Notes: a model not told the origin generated them from the letters alone. Positions 35,286 through 44,976 are shown, numbered from the stretch's first letter. The stretch: DNA of 64,000 bases from CAYTPI01 sp964439625 (GCA_964439625.1 CAYTPI010000002.1:62001-126000), one strand, 5' to 3'. A program made the numbers and translations.

Positions 35286-35669
35286 ATGAAATATAAAAAT
35301 CATGTCCGTTGGGATGATGCCGAACCGGTCGAGATGTTTACCGGGTTAGCCCGCCGCACGCTGGGCACAACCGATACAATGATGATCTGTGAATGGCGCG
35401 CGCTTGCTGGGGCCACTGTCCCAGAGCATAGTCATTCAAATGAACAGACTGGTTACGTCGTCAGTGGTCAAGTAATTATGAACATCGGCGGTCAGACAAT
35501 CACCTGCAGTGAGGGTGACAGCTATGCCATCCCCGCTAATGTGCCGCACAGTGCACACTTTGATGTTGACAGCGTCTTCATTGACGTATTCTCACCCCCG
35601 CGTGAGGAATATCGCACGCCGCCATGTGCCAAAAAATCCGCGCAGGGGCCAAACAGCAAATATAGATAA
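35286..35669 (+). CDS. Cupin domain protein
   Basis: The 127-residue single cupin barrel has motif 1 PEHSHSNEQTGYVVSGQ (His, His, Glu metal ligands, about residues 46-62) and motif 2 YAIPANVPHSAHFD with the last His. A metal-binding small-molecule sensor or enzyme is likely, but the ligand is unknown. The C-terminus is basic. SD GGGGAG precedes the ATG. It lies 36 bases upstream of leuS. Confidence 0.87.
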   Translation: MKYKNHVRWDDAEPVEMFTGLARRTLGTTDTMMICEWRALAGATVPEHSHSNEQTGYVVSGQVIMNIGGQTITCSEGDSYAIPANVPHSAHFDVDSVFIDVFSPPREEYRTPPCAKKSAQGPNSKYR

Positions 35670-35705
35670 GCACCTACAAGCCACATCAACTAGGAGAAGA
35701 AGGTA

Positions 35706-38483
35706 ATGGCTGATAGTTACGACCACAAAGCCATCGAGGCGAAGTGGCAAAAGCGTTGGGAAGAGACAGCACTCTACCACGCCGAAGTGGACTGGGACAA
35801 ACCGAAACACTACGCGCTGACCATGCTGCCGTACCCCAGCGGCAACCTACATATTGGGCATTGGTTTGCCATGGCGCCATCCGATGCACGCGCCCGCTTT
35901 AAGCGGATGAAAGGGTATAACGTCCTGTTCCCTATGGGGTTCGATGCCTTCGGCCTCCCTGCTGAAAACGCCGCCATTACCCGCAATATTCATCCGTGGA
36001 AGTGGACGTATGCCAACATCGAGAATATGCGTAAGCAGCTTCGCAGCATGGGCGCTATGTTCGACTGGAAGCGTGAAGCCGTTAGCTGCCAACCATCCTA
36101 CTACAAATGGACACAATGGTTCTTCAAGCAGTTCTACGAAAACGATCTAGCCTACCGTAATAAGGCCATGGTTAACTGGAGCCCGACGCTGCAAACGGTG
36201 TTGGCAAACGAACAGGTCATCGATGGTAAAGACGAACGTACTGGGCAGCCGGTCATCCAAAAGATGATGGAGCAGTGGTTCTTTCGCACCACAAACTATG
36301 CTAATGAACTGCTCGACTTTGGCCCCCTGGATTGGCCCGAACCGGTCAAGATCATGCAGACGAACTGGATTGGTCGGAGTGAGGGCGCCCGTGTCGTGTT
36401 CGAGTCTGAACAGGGTGATCCCATCGAAGTTTACACTACCCGACCCGACACGCTCTGGGGTGCGACCTTCATGGTGCTAGCACCTGAGCATGCGTTAGTC
36501 CAAAAATTAACAACGGATGAACAGCGTACTGAGGTCGAAGCCTACATTGAACAAGCCGCCAATACTACCGAGATCGAACGCTCGGCGGAAGGACGTGAAA
36601 AGACGGGTGTTTTCGTTGGCGCGCATGCTACCAACCCGGTGAATAAAGCTCGGATACCAGTCTGGATTGCTGACTATGTCATGTTGGGCTACGGTACAGG
36701 TGCCATTATGGCTGTGCCGTCTGGTGATCAACGTGACTTTGAATTCGCACGCAAGTTTAGCCTAGAGATTATTCCGGTAGTTCAGCCAGAGGGTCAAGAA
36801 GACCTCGATGGGGAGACGATGGAAGAAGCCTATGCTGGCGCAGGTGTCATCGTCAACAGTGCGGCTTGGTTGAATGGGATTGAATCAAATGGGCAGAAGG
36901 GACGCAAAAACCCAGCGATTGCTGCCGTCCTCGATTGGCTAGAAGAAAACAACGTCGGTCAAGAAGCCGTCAACTACCGTTTGCGCGACTGGCTGATCAG
37001 CCGCCAGCGTTATTGGGGTTCGCCTATCCCGATTATCTATCGCGAAGATGGCAAGCTAGAAGCTGTTCCAGACGAGGACTTGCCAGTTACCTTACCAGAA
37101 GAGGTTGAATTTCAACCAACCGGGCGCAGCCCACTGACATACTACGTGCCCTTCTTGAATACGACCGACAGCGACGGCGACGCAGCCCGTCGTGAGACAG
37201 ACACAATGGACACATTCATGTGTTCGTCATGGTATCAACTCCGATACCTCAGTCCAAAATACGACAAGGCCCCTTTCGACCCAGAAGAAGCGGCCTATTG
37301 GCTACCCGTTGACGTCTACACAGGTGGTGCTGAGCATGCAACGCTGCATTTACTCTACACGCGTTTCTTCACCAAGGCCCTGCGTGATCTTGGCATCTAT
37401 GACGACGCCGCCAAGATTGCCGCAGAACACGGGCGCGAGACGAAAACCCTTTTCAATGAACCCATGATGATGCTGAGAAACCAAGGGCAGATTCTTGGTG
37501 AGGAACGCCCTGGTGACTTGTTAAGCATCCTTGGCGAGCCAGACGAGCAGAGTCGCATCATTGCGACAGAAGTCAAGGTAATTGATGAAGAAGCAGGCGC
37601 TCTACCAAGTGCTACCGTTGTCGGTGAACTGGTTCGCCGCAAGGAAAATATCCTGACAGTTCGCAGTGGTGATGGAGACGAGGTTCTTGTCGAGGTTCCT
37701 GATACTGCAACGGTTAATATTCCAAACATTGATGGCGAGAACAATGTCAACCAGTTGAAACACTACTTAGATATTCAACGGATGTCTAAGAGTAAGGGCA
37801 ACGTCGTTGACCCAGATATGCTTGTCGAACGCTATGGTGCTGATGTGGTCCGCGGCTACCTAATGTTTGCGTTTAAGTGGGAGCAGGGTGGCCCTTGGGA
37901 CAGCCAAGGTGTTGTGGGTATGGTGCGTTTTCTGCACGATGTTTGGTCACTGATTAACGACCCAGCAGGTGCTCAAGGCACAGCCACAGACGACGAAATT
38001 ACTGCCTTGCAGCGCAAGATGCATCAGACGATTCTGAAGGTAACGCAGGACTTTGAAGACTTCAGCTTCAACACAGCCATCGCTGCACTATTTGAGCTTA
38101 AGAACCTAATGCAAAAGCTCAAGTCAGAGGCAATGCTTGAAACAGACATATGGTTAGAAGCCACGCGCAACTTCATTCTGATGATGGCACCATTTATGCC
38201 CCATGTTGCCGAAGAACTATGGGAAATCATAGGTGAGGAATTCAGTGTGCACCAGCAGGCATGGCCCATTGGTGACGAAGAACTCGCCGCCGAAGATGTG
38301 ATCACATTGGTGATCCAAATCAACGGCAAAGTGCGTGACAAACTTGATGTCCCCGCCGATATTGACGAGGCTACAGCCAAGGACTTGGCTCTCAAGTCTG
38401 AGAAAATTGCGAACATGCTGAATGGCAGTGAGCCAAAACGTGTGATCTATGTACCAGGACGCCTTGTCAACATTGTACTGTAA
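35706..38483 (+). CDS. leuS: Leucyl-tRNA synthetase
   Basis: The 925-residue class Ia synthetase has the HIGH motif in PYPSGNLHIGHW (about residue 47), an editing domain with TTRPDTLWGATF and GTGAIMAVPSGD, and the KMSKS equivalent RMSKSKGNVVDPD near 696. The anticodon-binding domain follows with MMAPFMPHVAEELW, then a C-terminal domain ending VIYVPGRLVNIVL. The stretch between NQGQIL and MSKSKGN is about 95 residues, longer than I expect from E. coli LeuS, and explains most of the extra length. It charges tRNA(Leu). SD GGAGAAG lies before the ATG. Confidence 0.96.
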   Translation: MADSYDHKAIEAKWQKRWEETALYHAEVDWDKPKHYALTMLPYPSGNLHIGHWFAMAPSDARARFKRMKGYNVLFPMGFDAFGLPAENAAITRNIHPWKWTYANIENMRKQLRSMGAMFDWKREAVSCQPSYYKWTQWFFKQFYENDLAYRNKAMVNWSPTLQTVLANEQVIDGKDERTGQPVIQKMMEQWFFRTTNYANELLDFGPLDWPEPVKIMQTNWIGRSEGARVVFESEQGDPIEVYTTRPDTLWGATFMVLAPEHALVQKLTTDEQRTEVEAYIEQAANTTEIERSAEGREKTGVFVGAHATNPVNKARIPVWIADYVMLGYGTGAIMAVPSGDQRDFEFARKFSLEIIPVVQPEGQEDLDGETMEEAYAGAGVIVNSAAWLNGIESNGQKGRKNPAIAAVLDWLEENNVGQEAVNYRLRDWLISRQRYWGSPIPIIYREDGKLEAVPDEDLPVTLPEEVEFQPTGRSPLTYYVPFLNTTDSDGDAARRETDTMDTFMCSSWYQLRYLSPKYDKAPFDPEEAAYWLPVDVYTGGAEHATLHLLYTRFFTKALRDLGIYDDAAKIAAEHGRETKTLFNEPMMMLRNQGQILGEERPGDLLSILGEPDEQSRIIATEVKVIDEEAGALPSATVVGELVRRKENILTVRSGDGDEVLVEVPDTATVNIPNIDGENNVNQLKHYLDIQRMSKSKGNVVDPDMLVERYGADVVRGYLMFAFKWEQGGPWDSQGVVGMVRFLHDVWSLINDPAGAQGTATDDEITALQRKMHQTILKVTQDFEDFSFNTAIAALFELKNLMQKLKSEAMLETDIWLEATRNFILMMAPFMPHVAEELWEIIGEEFSVHQQAWPIGDEELAAEDVITLVIQINGKVRDKLDVPADIDEATAKDLALKSEKIANMLNGSEPKRVIYVPGRLVNIVL

Positions 38484-38495
38484 GCCCAGTCATTC

Positions 38496-38523
38496 AGGGG
38501 TCTATTGCCTTAGATAGGCCCCT
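38496..38523 (+). terminator. Hairpin terminator after leuS
   Basis: Arms AGGGGTCTAT/ATAGGCCCCT with one T-G pair and an 8-base loop are followed by a weak T-rich run. Confidence 0.55.
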
Positions 38524-38721
38524 GTCGTTTCTGTACTGGCCCATCGCTTGCAATGCACCTAAATCGCTCTTATTATAAAATCATACTGTTTTTAGCAAAG
38601 TCACAGATAATTCTGTGAAACTATTAGCAACTGACGAACCTCCCTCAACTAAATTATTACTTGACACATCACTCTGTGTCTCTTCACTTGCGCCTATTTC
38701 TCATGGGGAAATGAACTTTAT
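38524..38721 (+). promoter_or_regulatory. Regulatory gap upstream of glmU with two inverted repeats
   Basis: This gap holds TCACAGA-TAAT-TCTGTGA (38601-38618) and GACACA-TCACTC-TGTGTC (38663-38680), both perfect in their arms. An AT-rich TTATTATAAAAT stretch near 38570 could be a -10. No gene is seen. Confidence 0.45.
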
Positions 38722-40107
38722 ATGACAAACCGCTCGGTGACCGACGCTGTTCTTGACGTTGTTATTCTGGCAGCCGGCAAAGGCACTCGGATGAAATCAA
38801 AATTACCCAAAGTCCTGCACCCTTTGAATGGTCGAGCGATGGTTCAGTACAGCGTGCAGGCTGCCTTTGAGGCAACTGATAGAACACCTATGGTGATCGT
38901 CGGGCACCAAGAGGATGCTGTCCGCGAAGAACTAGGTGGCGCCGCTCGTTATGCTCGCCAAGAAGAACAGCTCGGCACGGGGCACGCTATCATGCAAGCA
39001 TATTCGACTCTTGAAAAGCAATCTGATCATGTTGCGGTTATCTACGCTGATATGCCACTCCTCCGTGGGGATACGCTTCGCAAGCTACATGCAGCCCAGG
39101 TAACGAATGCTGATGGACCCTTCAGTATGCTTACGCTGACGACTGACACTCCGCGAGGGTTTGGGCGTGTTATTCGTAGCGCATCCGGAGCCGTTCAGGC
39201 TATTGTGGAAGAGGCAGATGCAAGTCCAGAACAAAAAGCCATTCGCGAAGTTAATGTCGGCATCTACTGTTTTGAGGCAGCATGGCTGTGGTCACATCTA
39301 GATCAGATTCCGTTGAGCACCAAAGGTGAGTACTATCTGACTGACCTTGTCGCTATTGCCGTGAAGGAGGGTGGCACAATCAATGCGTTGGTGATGGACG
39401 ACCCAACTGAAGGCATGGGGGTCAACACCCGTGTTCACCTGGCTGAGGCGGAAACAGCCATGCGTCAACGCATTAACGAAACGATGATGCTCAGTGGAGT
39501 CACTATTATTGACCCGGCGACAACTTACATTCATGCTGATGTCACCATTGGGCACGATACAATCATCTACCCCAACACGTATTTGCTTGAGGAAACTATC
39601 ATCGGGCATGATTGTATAATCGGCCCAAATGCCCACATTACGGGTGCAACCATCGGTGACCGCTGCGTTATCAAGCAGTCTGTCATGGAGTATGCCACTC
39701 TTGAGGATGACGTTGATGTCGGCCCGTTCGCCCGCTTACGCAAGGGGGCCTATCTGGAAAGTGGCGTTCATATGGGCAATTTTGGTGAGGTCAAGAACAG
39801 CCGCTTAGGTCGTGGCGTTGCGATGGGCCATTTTAGTTACATCGGCGATGCTGATATTGGCAGCGAAACCAACATTGGTGCAGGCACGATTACCTGCAAC
39901 TATGATGGTAAGCAGAAACATAAAACTATTGTTGGCAAAAATACATTTATTGGCAGTGACACTCTGTTAGTTGCACCAGTTGAATTGGGAGATAATGCGC
40001 ACACTGGGGCAGGTTCAGTCGTCACACGGGATGTCCCGGCCAACACCCTCGTGTATGGCGTTCCAGCAAAGAGCCCAACACGATCTAGTAGAAAAGCAGA
40101 GGAGTAA
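38722..40107 (+). CDS. glmU: Bifunctional GlcNAc-1-P uridyltransferase / glucosamine-1-P acetyltransferase
   Basis: This enzyme makes UDP-GlcNAc for peptidoglycan and glycans. The 461-residue protein has an N-terminal pyrophosphorylase domain with LAAGKGTRMKSKLPKVLHP, QLGTGHAI, YADMPLL and an NVGIYCF segment. A left-handed beta-helix of hexapeptide repeats follows (about 250-450, including GPFARLR, NFGEVKNS, GDADIG and GAGTITCNYDGK). SD GGGGAA is near the ATG. The CNNM/CorC gene starts three bases after its stop. Confidence 0.96.
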   Translation: MTNRSVTDAVLDVVILAAGKGTRMKSKLPKVLHPLNGRAMVQYSVQAAFEATDRTPMVIVGHQEDAVREELGGAARYARQEEQLGTGHAIMQAYSTLEKQSDHVAVIYADMPLLRGDTLRKLHAAQVTNADGPFSMLTLTTDTPRGFGRVIRSASGAVQAIVEEADASPEQKAIREVNVGIYCFEAAWLWSHLDQIPLSTKGEYYLTDLVAIAVKEGGTINALVMDDPTEGMGVNTRVHLAEAETAMRQRINETMMLSGVTIIDPATTYIHADVTIGHDTIIYPNTYLLEETIIGHDCIIGPNAHITGATIGDRCVIKQSVMEYATLEDDVDVGPFARLRKGAYLESGVHMGNFGEVKNSRLGRGVAMGHFSYIGDADIGSETNIGAGTITCNYDGKQKHKTIVGKNTFIGSDTLLVAPVELGDNAHTGAGSVVTRDVPANTLVYGVPAKSPTRSSRKAEE

Positions 40108-40110
40108 TTT

Positions 40111-41460
40111 GTGGAACCGCCCTTAATGGGTCTTATTAGCCTATTAGTATTGATCTTACTAAATGCAGTCTTTTCCATTGTGCTGCAAGCCATGATCGTT
40201 ACGCCACGCCAACCCCTGCAGGAAAAGGCCAACGCGGGTGATAGGAACGCGAGAACAGTCCTAGAACTCGCCCAAGATCCAGCTCAAATTCTCGGCACAT
40301 TTCGGATCATCAATATTATTATCCGCTTTCTGACGACGGGTGTCTTCGCGATTGTTTTCTACCCCATCATCGTCACGGCTCTTTCTGACCAAATATTACG
40401 GCTCGGCCTTCAAGCAGATATTGTTGTCTTTGTCGTTATTTTTCCGCTGGTTGCACTGATTATCTATATTCTCACAGATATCGTTCCAGAAGCCGTAGTC
40501 CAGATTAATCCGTCGCTATGGGCACGCTCGACAGCGCGCATCGCCAAACTGTTGACGGCTGTTTTACGACCATTGGTTAACCTGATGGGGAGTATTCGAC
40601 GGCTGTTGGTTGGTACAGAGAACAATGCTTTGGTCACGGAAGAAGAGATCATGACATTGATTGATGTAGGTGAAGAAGAGGGATCAATCGAGCAGCAAGA
40701 GCGCGACATGATCTACTCAATTTTTCAACTAGATACAACCATGGCACGCGAAATAATGGTGCCACGTATTGACGTAATTGCGCTAAGCATTGACGCTACC
40801 CTTGAAGAAGCGCGTGACTTAATTATTAAAGCTGGCCATTCACGTATTCCAGTGTTTGAAGAAACGCTAGACAACGTCAAAGGGCTCTTATACGCAAAAG
40901 ATCTGCTGGAAATATGGCATAATGGTGATCGTCAAACAGATTTAATCACGCTGTTACGGGCGCCATTGTTTATCCCCGAGTCGAAGTCAGCTTCAGAACT
41001 CCTGCGTGAACTACAGAATGCACAAGTCCATATGGCAGTCGTTATCGATGAATATGGCGGTACAGCCGGTTTGGTCACAATTGAAGACATTGTCGAAGAG
41101 ATCGTTGGTGAGATCGTCGATGAATATGACGACGAGGAAGAATCACTCGTGCAGCAGATCAACGATAACGAATACATACTCGATGGCCGGCTTGACCTTG
41201 ACGACCTAAACCGACTTTTAAATCGCCGCCTTTCAAAAGACCTTGGTGATACACTAGGCGGCTTTATCTTTGGGCAGTTAGGTCGCGTTCCAGATGAAGG
41301 TGACACGCTAGAGACAGACCAACTACGTTTCAAGATAGTCAGTGTTGAAGACCGTCGTATCCGCAAGGTCCGAGTAGAAGTTATTCACCCAGATGAAAAA
41401 ACTGATATCCAGTTAAAAGACGAAGCTGAGGGCAGTGATGAGCAATCGGTTAACAACTGA
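40111..41460 (+). CDS. CNNM/CorC-HlyC family membrane protein (DUF21, CBS pair)
   Basis: The 449-residue protein has a DUF21 domain with three or four helices (about 5-180), two CBS domains (AREIMVPRIDVIAL to about 260, and MAVVIDEYGGTAGLVTIEDIVEEIVG near 310-345) and a C-terminal CorC_HlyC domain (about 360-440). CNNM/CorC proteins are implicated in Mg2+ and other cation export. Older names call them hemolysins without evidence. GTG start at 40111 has GAGGAG inside the end of glmU. It overlaps cdd by 23 bases. Confidence 0.9.
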   Translation: MEPPLMGLISLLVLILLNAVFSIVLQAMIVTPRQPLQEKANAGDRNARTVLELAQDPAQILGTFRIINIIIRFLTTGVFAIVFYPIIVTALSDQILRLGLQADIVVFVVIFPLVALIIYILTDIVPEAVVQINPSLWARSTARIAKLLTAVLRPLVNLMGSIRRLLVGTENNALVTEEEIMTLIDVGEEEGSIEQQERDMIYSIFQLDTTMAREIMVPRIDVIALSIDATLEEARDLIIKAGHSRIPVFEETLDNVKGLLYAKDLLEIWHNGDRQTDLITLLRAPLFIPESKSASELLRELQNAQVHMAVVIDEYGGTAGLVTIEDIVEEIVGEIVDEYDDEEESLVQQINDNEYILDGRLDLDDLNRLLNRRLSKDLGDTLGGFIFGQLGRVPDEGDTLETDQLRFKIVSVEDRRIRKVRVEVIHPDEKTDIQLKDEAEGSDEQSVNN

Positions 41461-41848
41461 AATGGTGTCAGACTTAGTCAGGGCCGCCCGAGCCGCCCGC
41501 GTAAAGGCCTACGCACCATATTCTGGTTACTTTGTTGGCTCGGCTCTCCTGACGGCATCTGGTCAGATGTTTACCGGGTGCAATGTCGAGAATGCGTCTT
41601 ATCCAGCGTCCATCTGTGCAGAGCGGGTTGCGATTACCAAGGCTATCTCCGAAAGTGAGCTTGAGCTTGTCGCTATCGCCGTGGTGACTGCCAATGGAGG
41701 TGCGCCTTGCGGTATTTGCAGGCAAGTCATGAACGAATTTGCGCCTGATATGCATGTGATCATTGCAACAGAAGCAGATGTCCGAGCAAACTATATGCTA
41801 TCTGATTTACTGCCCGATGGGTTCGGGCCAGAAAGTTTAACCAGCTAG
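41438..41848 (+). CDS. cdd: Cytidine deaminase
   Basis: The 136-residue homotetrameric-type enzyme deaminates cytidine/deoxycytidine in pyrimidine salvage. Zinc site motifs are NVENASYPASICAERVA (Cys-Ala-Glu) and APCGICRQVMNEF (PCxxCRQ), with YSGYFVGSALL near the N-terminus. A GTG at 41435 is adjacent in frame, and ATG at 41438 is preferred with GAGGG upstream. The start lies inside the end of the CNNM/CorC gene and recO follows one base after the stop, so the genes are coupled. Confidence 0.95.
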   Translation: MSNRLTTEMVSDLVRAARAARVKAYAPYSGYFVGSALLTASGQMFTGCNVENASYPASICAERVAITKAISESELELVAIAVVTANGGAPCGICRQVMNEFAPDMHVIIATEADVRANYMLSDLLPDGFGPESLTS

Positions 41849-41849
41849 C

Positions 41850-42617
41850 ATGCCTCGGCCTCATCAACAATATCGCACGCGTGCTGTTATTCTTCGACGC
41901 CATGACCTAGGTGAGACAGATCGTATTCTTACCATCTTTACCCGGGCCTACGGCAAAAAACGCGCCGTTGCTAAAGGGGTGCGCAAGCCCCAAAATCGCA
42001 AAGCTGGGCACGTCGAACTGTTTTCTGAAGTAGATGCGCTAATCTCCGTTGGGCGTTCGCTTGATGTGCTGTCTCAAGTTGAGATGGTGAATTCGTTTTA
42101 TCCGCTCCGTGCTGACCTTGAGCATACAACCTACGCCCTGCATGTACTTGAACTGGTCGATGCTTTTACTGAAGACGATGATGCTTTCGAGTCTCTGTAT
42201 GATTTACTGGTTCAAGGGCTTCATTGGTTGGAGGAAACAGATAAGCTCGGCCTTGTGATAAGCTATTTTGAACTTCAACTGTTAGCCGAAGTCGGTTATC
42301 AACCGCAGTTGTTCCACTGTGTTATCTGTGACGATGATCTCAAGCCTGTGCGACAGTATTTTAGCATCGCAGACGGTGGGGTAGTTTGCCCATCCTGCGG
42401 GGAAACTACCCCACGCACGCGCAAGCTTTCGCTGAACGCTTTCAAAGTGCTTCGGCATATGGTTCGCAACCCATATCAGGCCATTGCAGAACTCAGCATA
42501 ACGCCGCGTGTTCAAGGAGAACTCAACGCTCATCTGCGAGCGACATTAGCGTATCACCTAGAGCGCAGGTTGAAATCGGCTGCCTTCCTAGACCGGCTGC
42601 GGCGCGAAGCGTTTTAA
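41850..42617 (+). CDS. recO: DNA repair protein RecO
   Basis: The 255-residue RecO helps load RecA onto SSB-coated single-stranded DNA in the RecFOR pathway. It has an N-terminal OB fold (RTRAVILRRHDLGETDRILTIFTR start, then KKRAVAKGVRKPQNR), a helical middle, and a four-Cys zinc site (CVICDD near residue 152 and CPSCGE near 182). The ATG follows the cdd stop directly. It ends eight bases from the convergent response-regulator gene. Confidence 0.94.
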   Translation: MPRPHQQYRTRAVILRRHDLGETDRILTIFTRAYGKKRAVAKGVRKPQNRKAGHVELFSEVDALISVGRSLDVLSQVEMVNSFYPLRADLEHTTYALHVLELVDAFTEDDDAFESLYDLLVQGLHWLEETDKLGLVISYFELQLLAEVGYQPQLFHCVICDDDLKPVRQYFSIADGGVVCPSCGETTPRTRKLSLNAFKVLRHMVRNPYQAIAELSITPRVQGELNAHLRATLAYHLERRLKSAAFLDRLRREAF

Positions 42618-42624
42618 TATTAGA

Positions 42625-43746
42625 TTAATTGCTTTTTCCCGTCGGCTTTTTATGGGCTGGCTTATTACTATCTTTAACCTGCTCTGAAGTTGACGCAGGT
42701 TCTATCGGTGGCTTAGTCTCAGAGGCCCTAGAGATGCTGCTCGAAGCGTCACTTGATGCTTTGTTAGTTTTTGTTATATCGTCGGTTTTCGTCTCTAACT
42801 TTGGTGCTTTGGGCGTTTTTGCCGAGCTAACTTTAGGCTCTTTTGACTTTGGTTCTTCAGACAGCAACTTAGTTTTCTGTGCAGCCTGCTTTTGACTATT
42901 TGTTTCAGGTCTTTTGCGCTTGGGCTCAATGAAAGCAGCCTCGAGGTCGTTGACGGTTGCAGGCACAAGCGCAAGTGTCATGAAATCTAGTAGCTTCGTA
43001 TCTACCTGCATCTTGCCACGGTTTTGATCCTTGTAGTCATAGAACGACTTAACTTTTTCCGCAAAGCGCTTTGGTAGCAATTCCTCCACTTTTTTGACGG
43101 CGTCTTTAGTGGTAGCGATCAGAAAACGGGTGTCTTCAGGGTGGCCTACAAATGACTTCACAGGTTCAACTGTTTGCAGCACATCGCCAATAATCCGAGC
43201 AGCACTTCTAACAACCTGATTTTGAGCAACGGGCCCATACTTATCTTCAAATGCTTCTGCATTGACGATATCAACGTAAAAGAAAGCACTGTCTTTATCC
43301 TTGAGCCGGTCGGGGAGGCGTTCTTTGATCAGTGATTTACTCGGTAAGCTGGTGCGGGCATCGACCAAGGGCTTCCCGCCCAACCGCTCAATGATGTTAT
43401 GCACCTTAATCCGTAGTTCTTCGATGTTAAAGGGCTTGGTAATGTAATCATCAGCACCGAGCTCAAGCCCACTCAAACGACTGCGACGCTCTGCTTGACT
43501 GGTCAAAAAGATGATTGGAATGTTCTGGGTGGCTGGTGTAGCACGTAGCTTACGGCAGATATCGTAGCCGGTCATATCAGGGAGGTTAATGTCCAAAATA
43601 ATAACTGTGGGGTCTTCTTTGTTTGCTAATGATAATGCTCTACTGCCGCTCAAGGCATTAATAACATCGTAACCCATTATCTCAAAATATCGCCGGAGCA
43701 GGTCAGCTGTTATCTCTTCATCTTCAACCACAAGTAGTTTGTTCAT
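42625..43746 (-). CDS. Response regulator with degenerate GGDEF-like domain and low-complexity tail
   Basis: The 373-residue protein has a receiver at 1-120 (phospho-Asp in VIILDINLPDMTG, Lys in YITKPFN). A second domain (about 130-260) begins DARTSLPSKSLIKERL, like diguanylate cyclases, but the GGDEF position reads GHPEDTRF, so cyclase activity is unlikely. Residues about 275-373 are a Lys/Ser/Glu-rich disordered tail. The ATG at 43746 has AGGTGA upstream. It follows the response-regulator/ATPase gene by 27 bases, and the two probably form one operon. Target unknown. Confidence 0.82.
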   Translation of the reverse strand: MNKLLVVEDEEITADLLRRYFEIMGYDVINALSGSRALSLANKEDPTVIILDINLPDMTGYDICRKLRATPATQNIPIIFLTSQAERRSRLSGLELGADDYITKPFNIEELRIKVHNIIERLGGKPLVDARTSLPSKSLIKERLPDRLKDKDSAFFYVDIVNAEAFEDKYGPVAQNQVVRSAARIIGDVLQTVEPVKSFVGHPEDTRFLIATTKDAVKKVEELLPKRFAEKVKSFYDYKDQNRGKMQVDTKLLDFMTLALVPATVNDLEAAFIEPKRKRPETNSQKQAAQKTKLLSEEPKSKEPKVSSAKTPKAPKLETKTDDITKTNKASSDASSSISRASETKPPIEPASTSEQVKDSNKPAHKKPTGKSN

Positions 43747-43773
43747 GCAGGTTTCACCTGGCGTTTCGTTGGC

Positions 43774-44976
43774 TTACAGTTGTCTGGAAAGCTGAATAAT
43801 TGACCGTGCATACAGCGAATTAGGCGCTAACATCAGCATTGGGTGACCAGCCGACAAGGCTTGCAACTGGTTCTCATCATATGGAATGCTGGCTTGCAGC
43901 GGGCGATCTAAGGCAGTGCTAACCTCCTCGAAACCCATGCCGTGTGGGTGCGTGCGGTTAAGTATGATGTGTTGCGTGGCCTTCAGGTTCATACGCTCAA
44001 TTTCAGACAGAGCATTTTGTGCTGCTGATATTGCTGCTGGGTCATCTCCAACAACGACAACGAGATTATTCGCGACTTTCATTACTGTTTCGGACATGGG
44101 GGTTGGAATTGTCGGTAACAATACAATCAGGCGGTTGAAGCCCTCATTTAAAACACGCAGCATATATAGCAACCCGCCGTTATCCATGCGCTGATCCATC
44201 CTTCGATTAGGAGATGCCATCACCGCGACGCCCGAAGAATGGTTTAGTAGAAGCGTCTGTCCTATTCGTTTTTTATCATCACCTGGACGTAGCTCCAGTA
44301 GATCGGCCCATGTTTTCGAGGTTGGCGTCAGACGAAGCTGGACGGCGACGTTACCATAGTCTTGCAGATCGAGCAGGCAGGAGCGACCAAATTGCATAGC
44401 GCCCAATGCTAAGTTAACAGCAACAGTCGTTGCACCAACACCAGTACTTAACCCCATTACGCCTGCGATTGCGAGCGGGGCAGAGTCTGCCTTGGCCTCA
44501 GGCATTCCAGATTCTCGTGTGAAGTTGTACACTGTCTTCGACTTTGACGCAGCGCCTGACGATGGTCTCGGGGGTGGCGCAGTTTCCTTTGGCACAAGCA
44601 TATTCTGAGCACCTGTCTCTAGGAGAGTTTCAATATGACGCTCTAGCGCTTCCTTTGTAATTGGTTTGGTCAGGAACCCATCCGCTCCTGACTGGATTGC
44701 CAGTTCTCGTGACTCATCTTGAGATACCGCTGTCAGAATAAGGAGGGGGATGTCTTTCGTTTCACTATCTTCGCGCAGCATCCGGCAGACTTCAAACCCA
44801 CTAATTTCTGGCATCATGAGGTCAATAATCACCATATCAGGCTGATGTTGCTTCGCCATTGCAACGCCTTCTTTGGGGGAGGTGGTCATTAGTGACTTAT
44901 GACCAATACGTTGAATAATCAAACCCATCATTTGTAGCAGGCTTTGATCATCATCGATTAAAAGAATGTTTGCCAT
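43774..44976 (-). CDS. Response regulator fused to MinD/CpaE-like ATPase domain
   Basis: The 400-residue protein has an N-terminal receiver (about 1-120; phospho-Asp in MVIIDLMMPEISG, Lys in FLTKPIT), a Pro/Ser linker, and a C-terminal MinD/ParA-like domain from about 165. The P-loop reads GLSTGVGATTVAV, lacking both Lys residues of the usual KGGVGKTT, as in atypical CpaE/TadZ proteins. CpaE/TadZ position pilus assembly machines at the pole, but no tad/cpa genes are nearby. ATG at 44976, with a weak SD. It is upstream of the degenerate-GGDEF regulator. Confidence 0.85.
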   Translation of the reverse strand: MANILLIDDDQSLLQMMGLIIQRIGHKSLMTTSPKEGVAMAKQHQPDMVIIDLMMPEISGFEVCRMLREDSETKDIPLLILTAVSQDESRELAIQSGADGFLTKPITKEALERHIETLLETGAQNMLVPKETAPPPRPSSGAASKSKTVYNFTRESGMPEAKADSAPLAIAGVMGLSTGVGATTVAVNLALGAMQFGRSCLLDLQDYGNVAVQLRLTPTSKTWADLLELRPGDDKKRIGQTLLLNHSSGVAVMASPNRRMDQRMDNGGLLYMLRVLNEGFNRLIVLLPTIPTPMSETVMKVANNLVVVVGDDPAAISAAQNALSEIERMNLKATQHIILNRTHPHGMGFEEVSTALDRPLQASIPYDENQLQALSAGHPMLMLAPNSLYARSIIQLSRQL

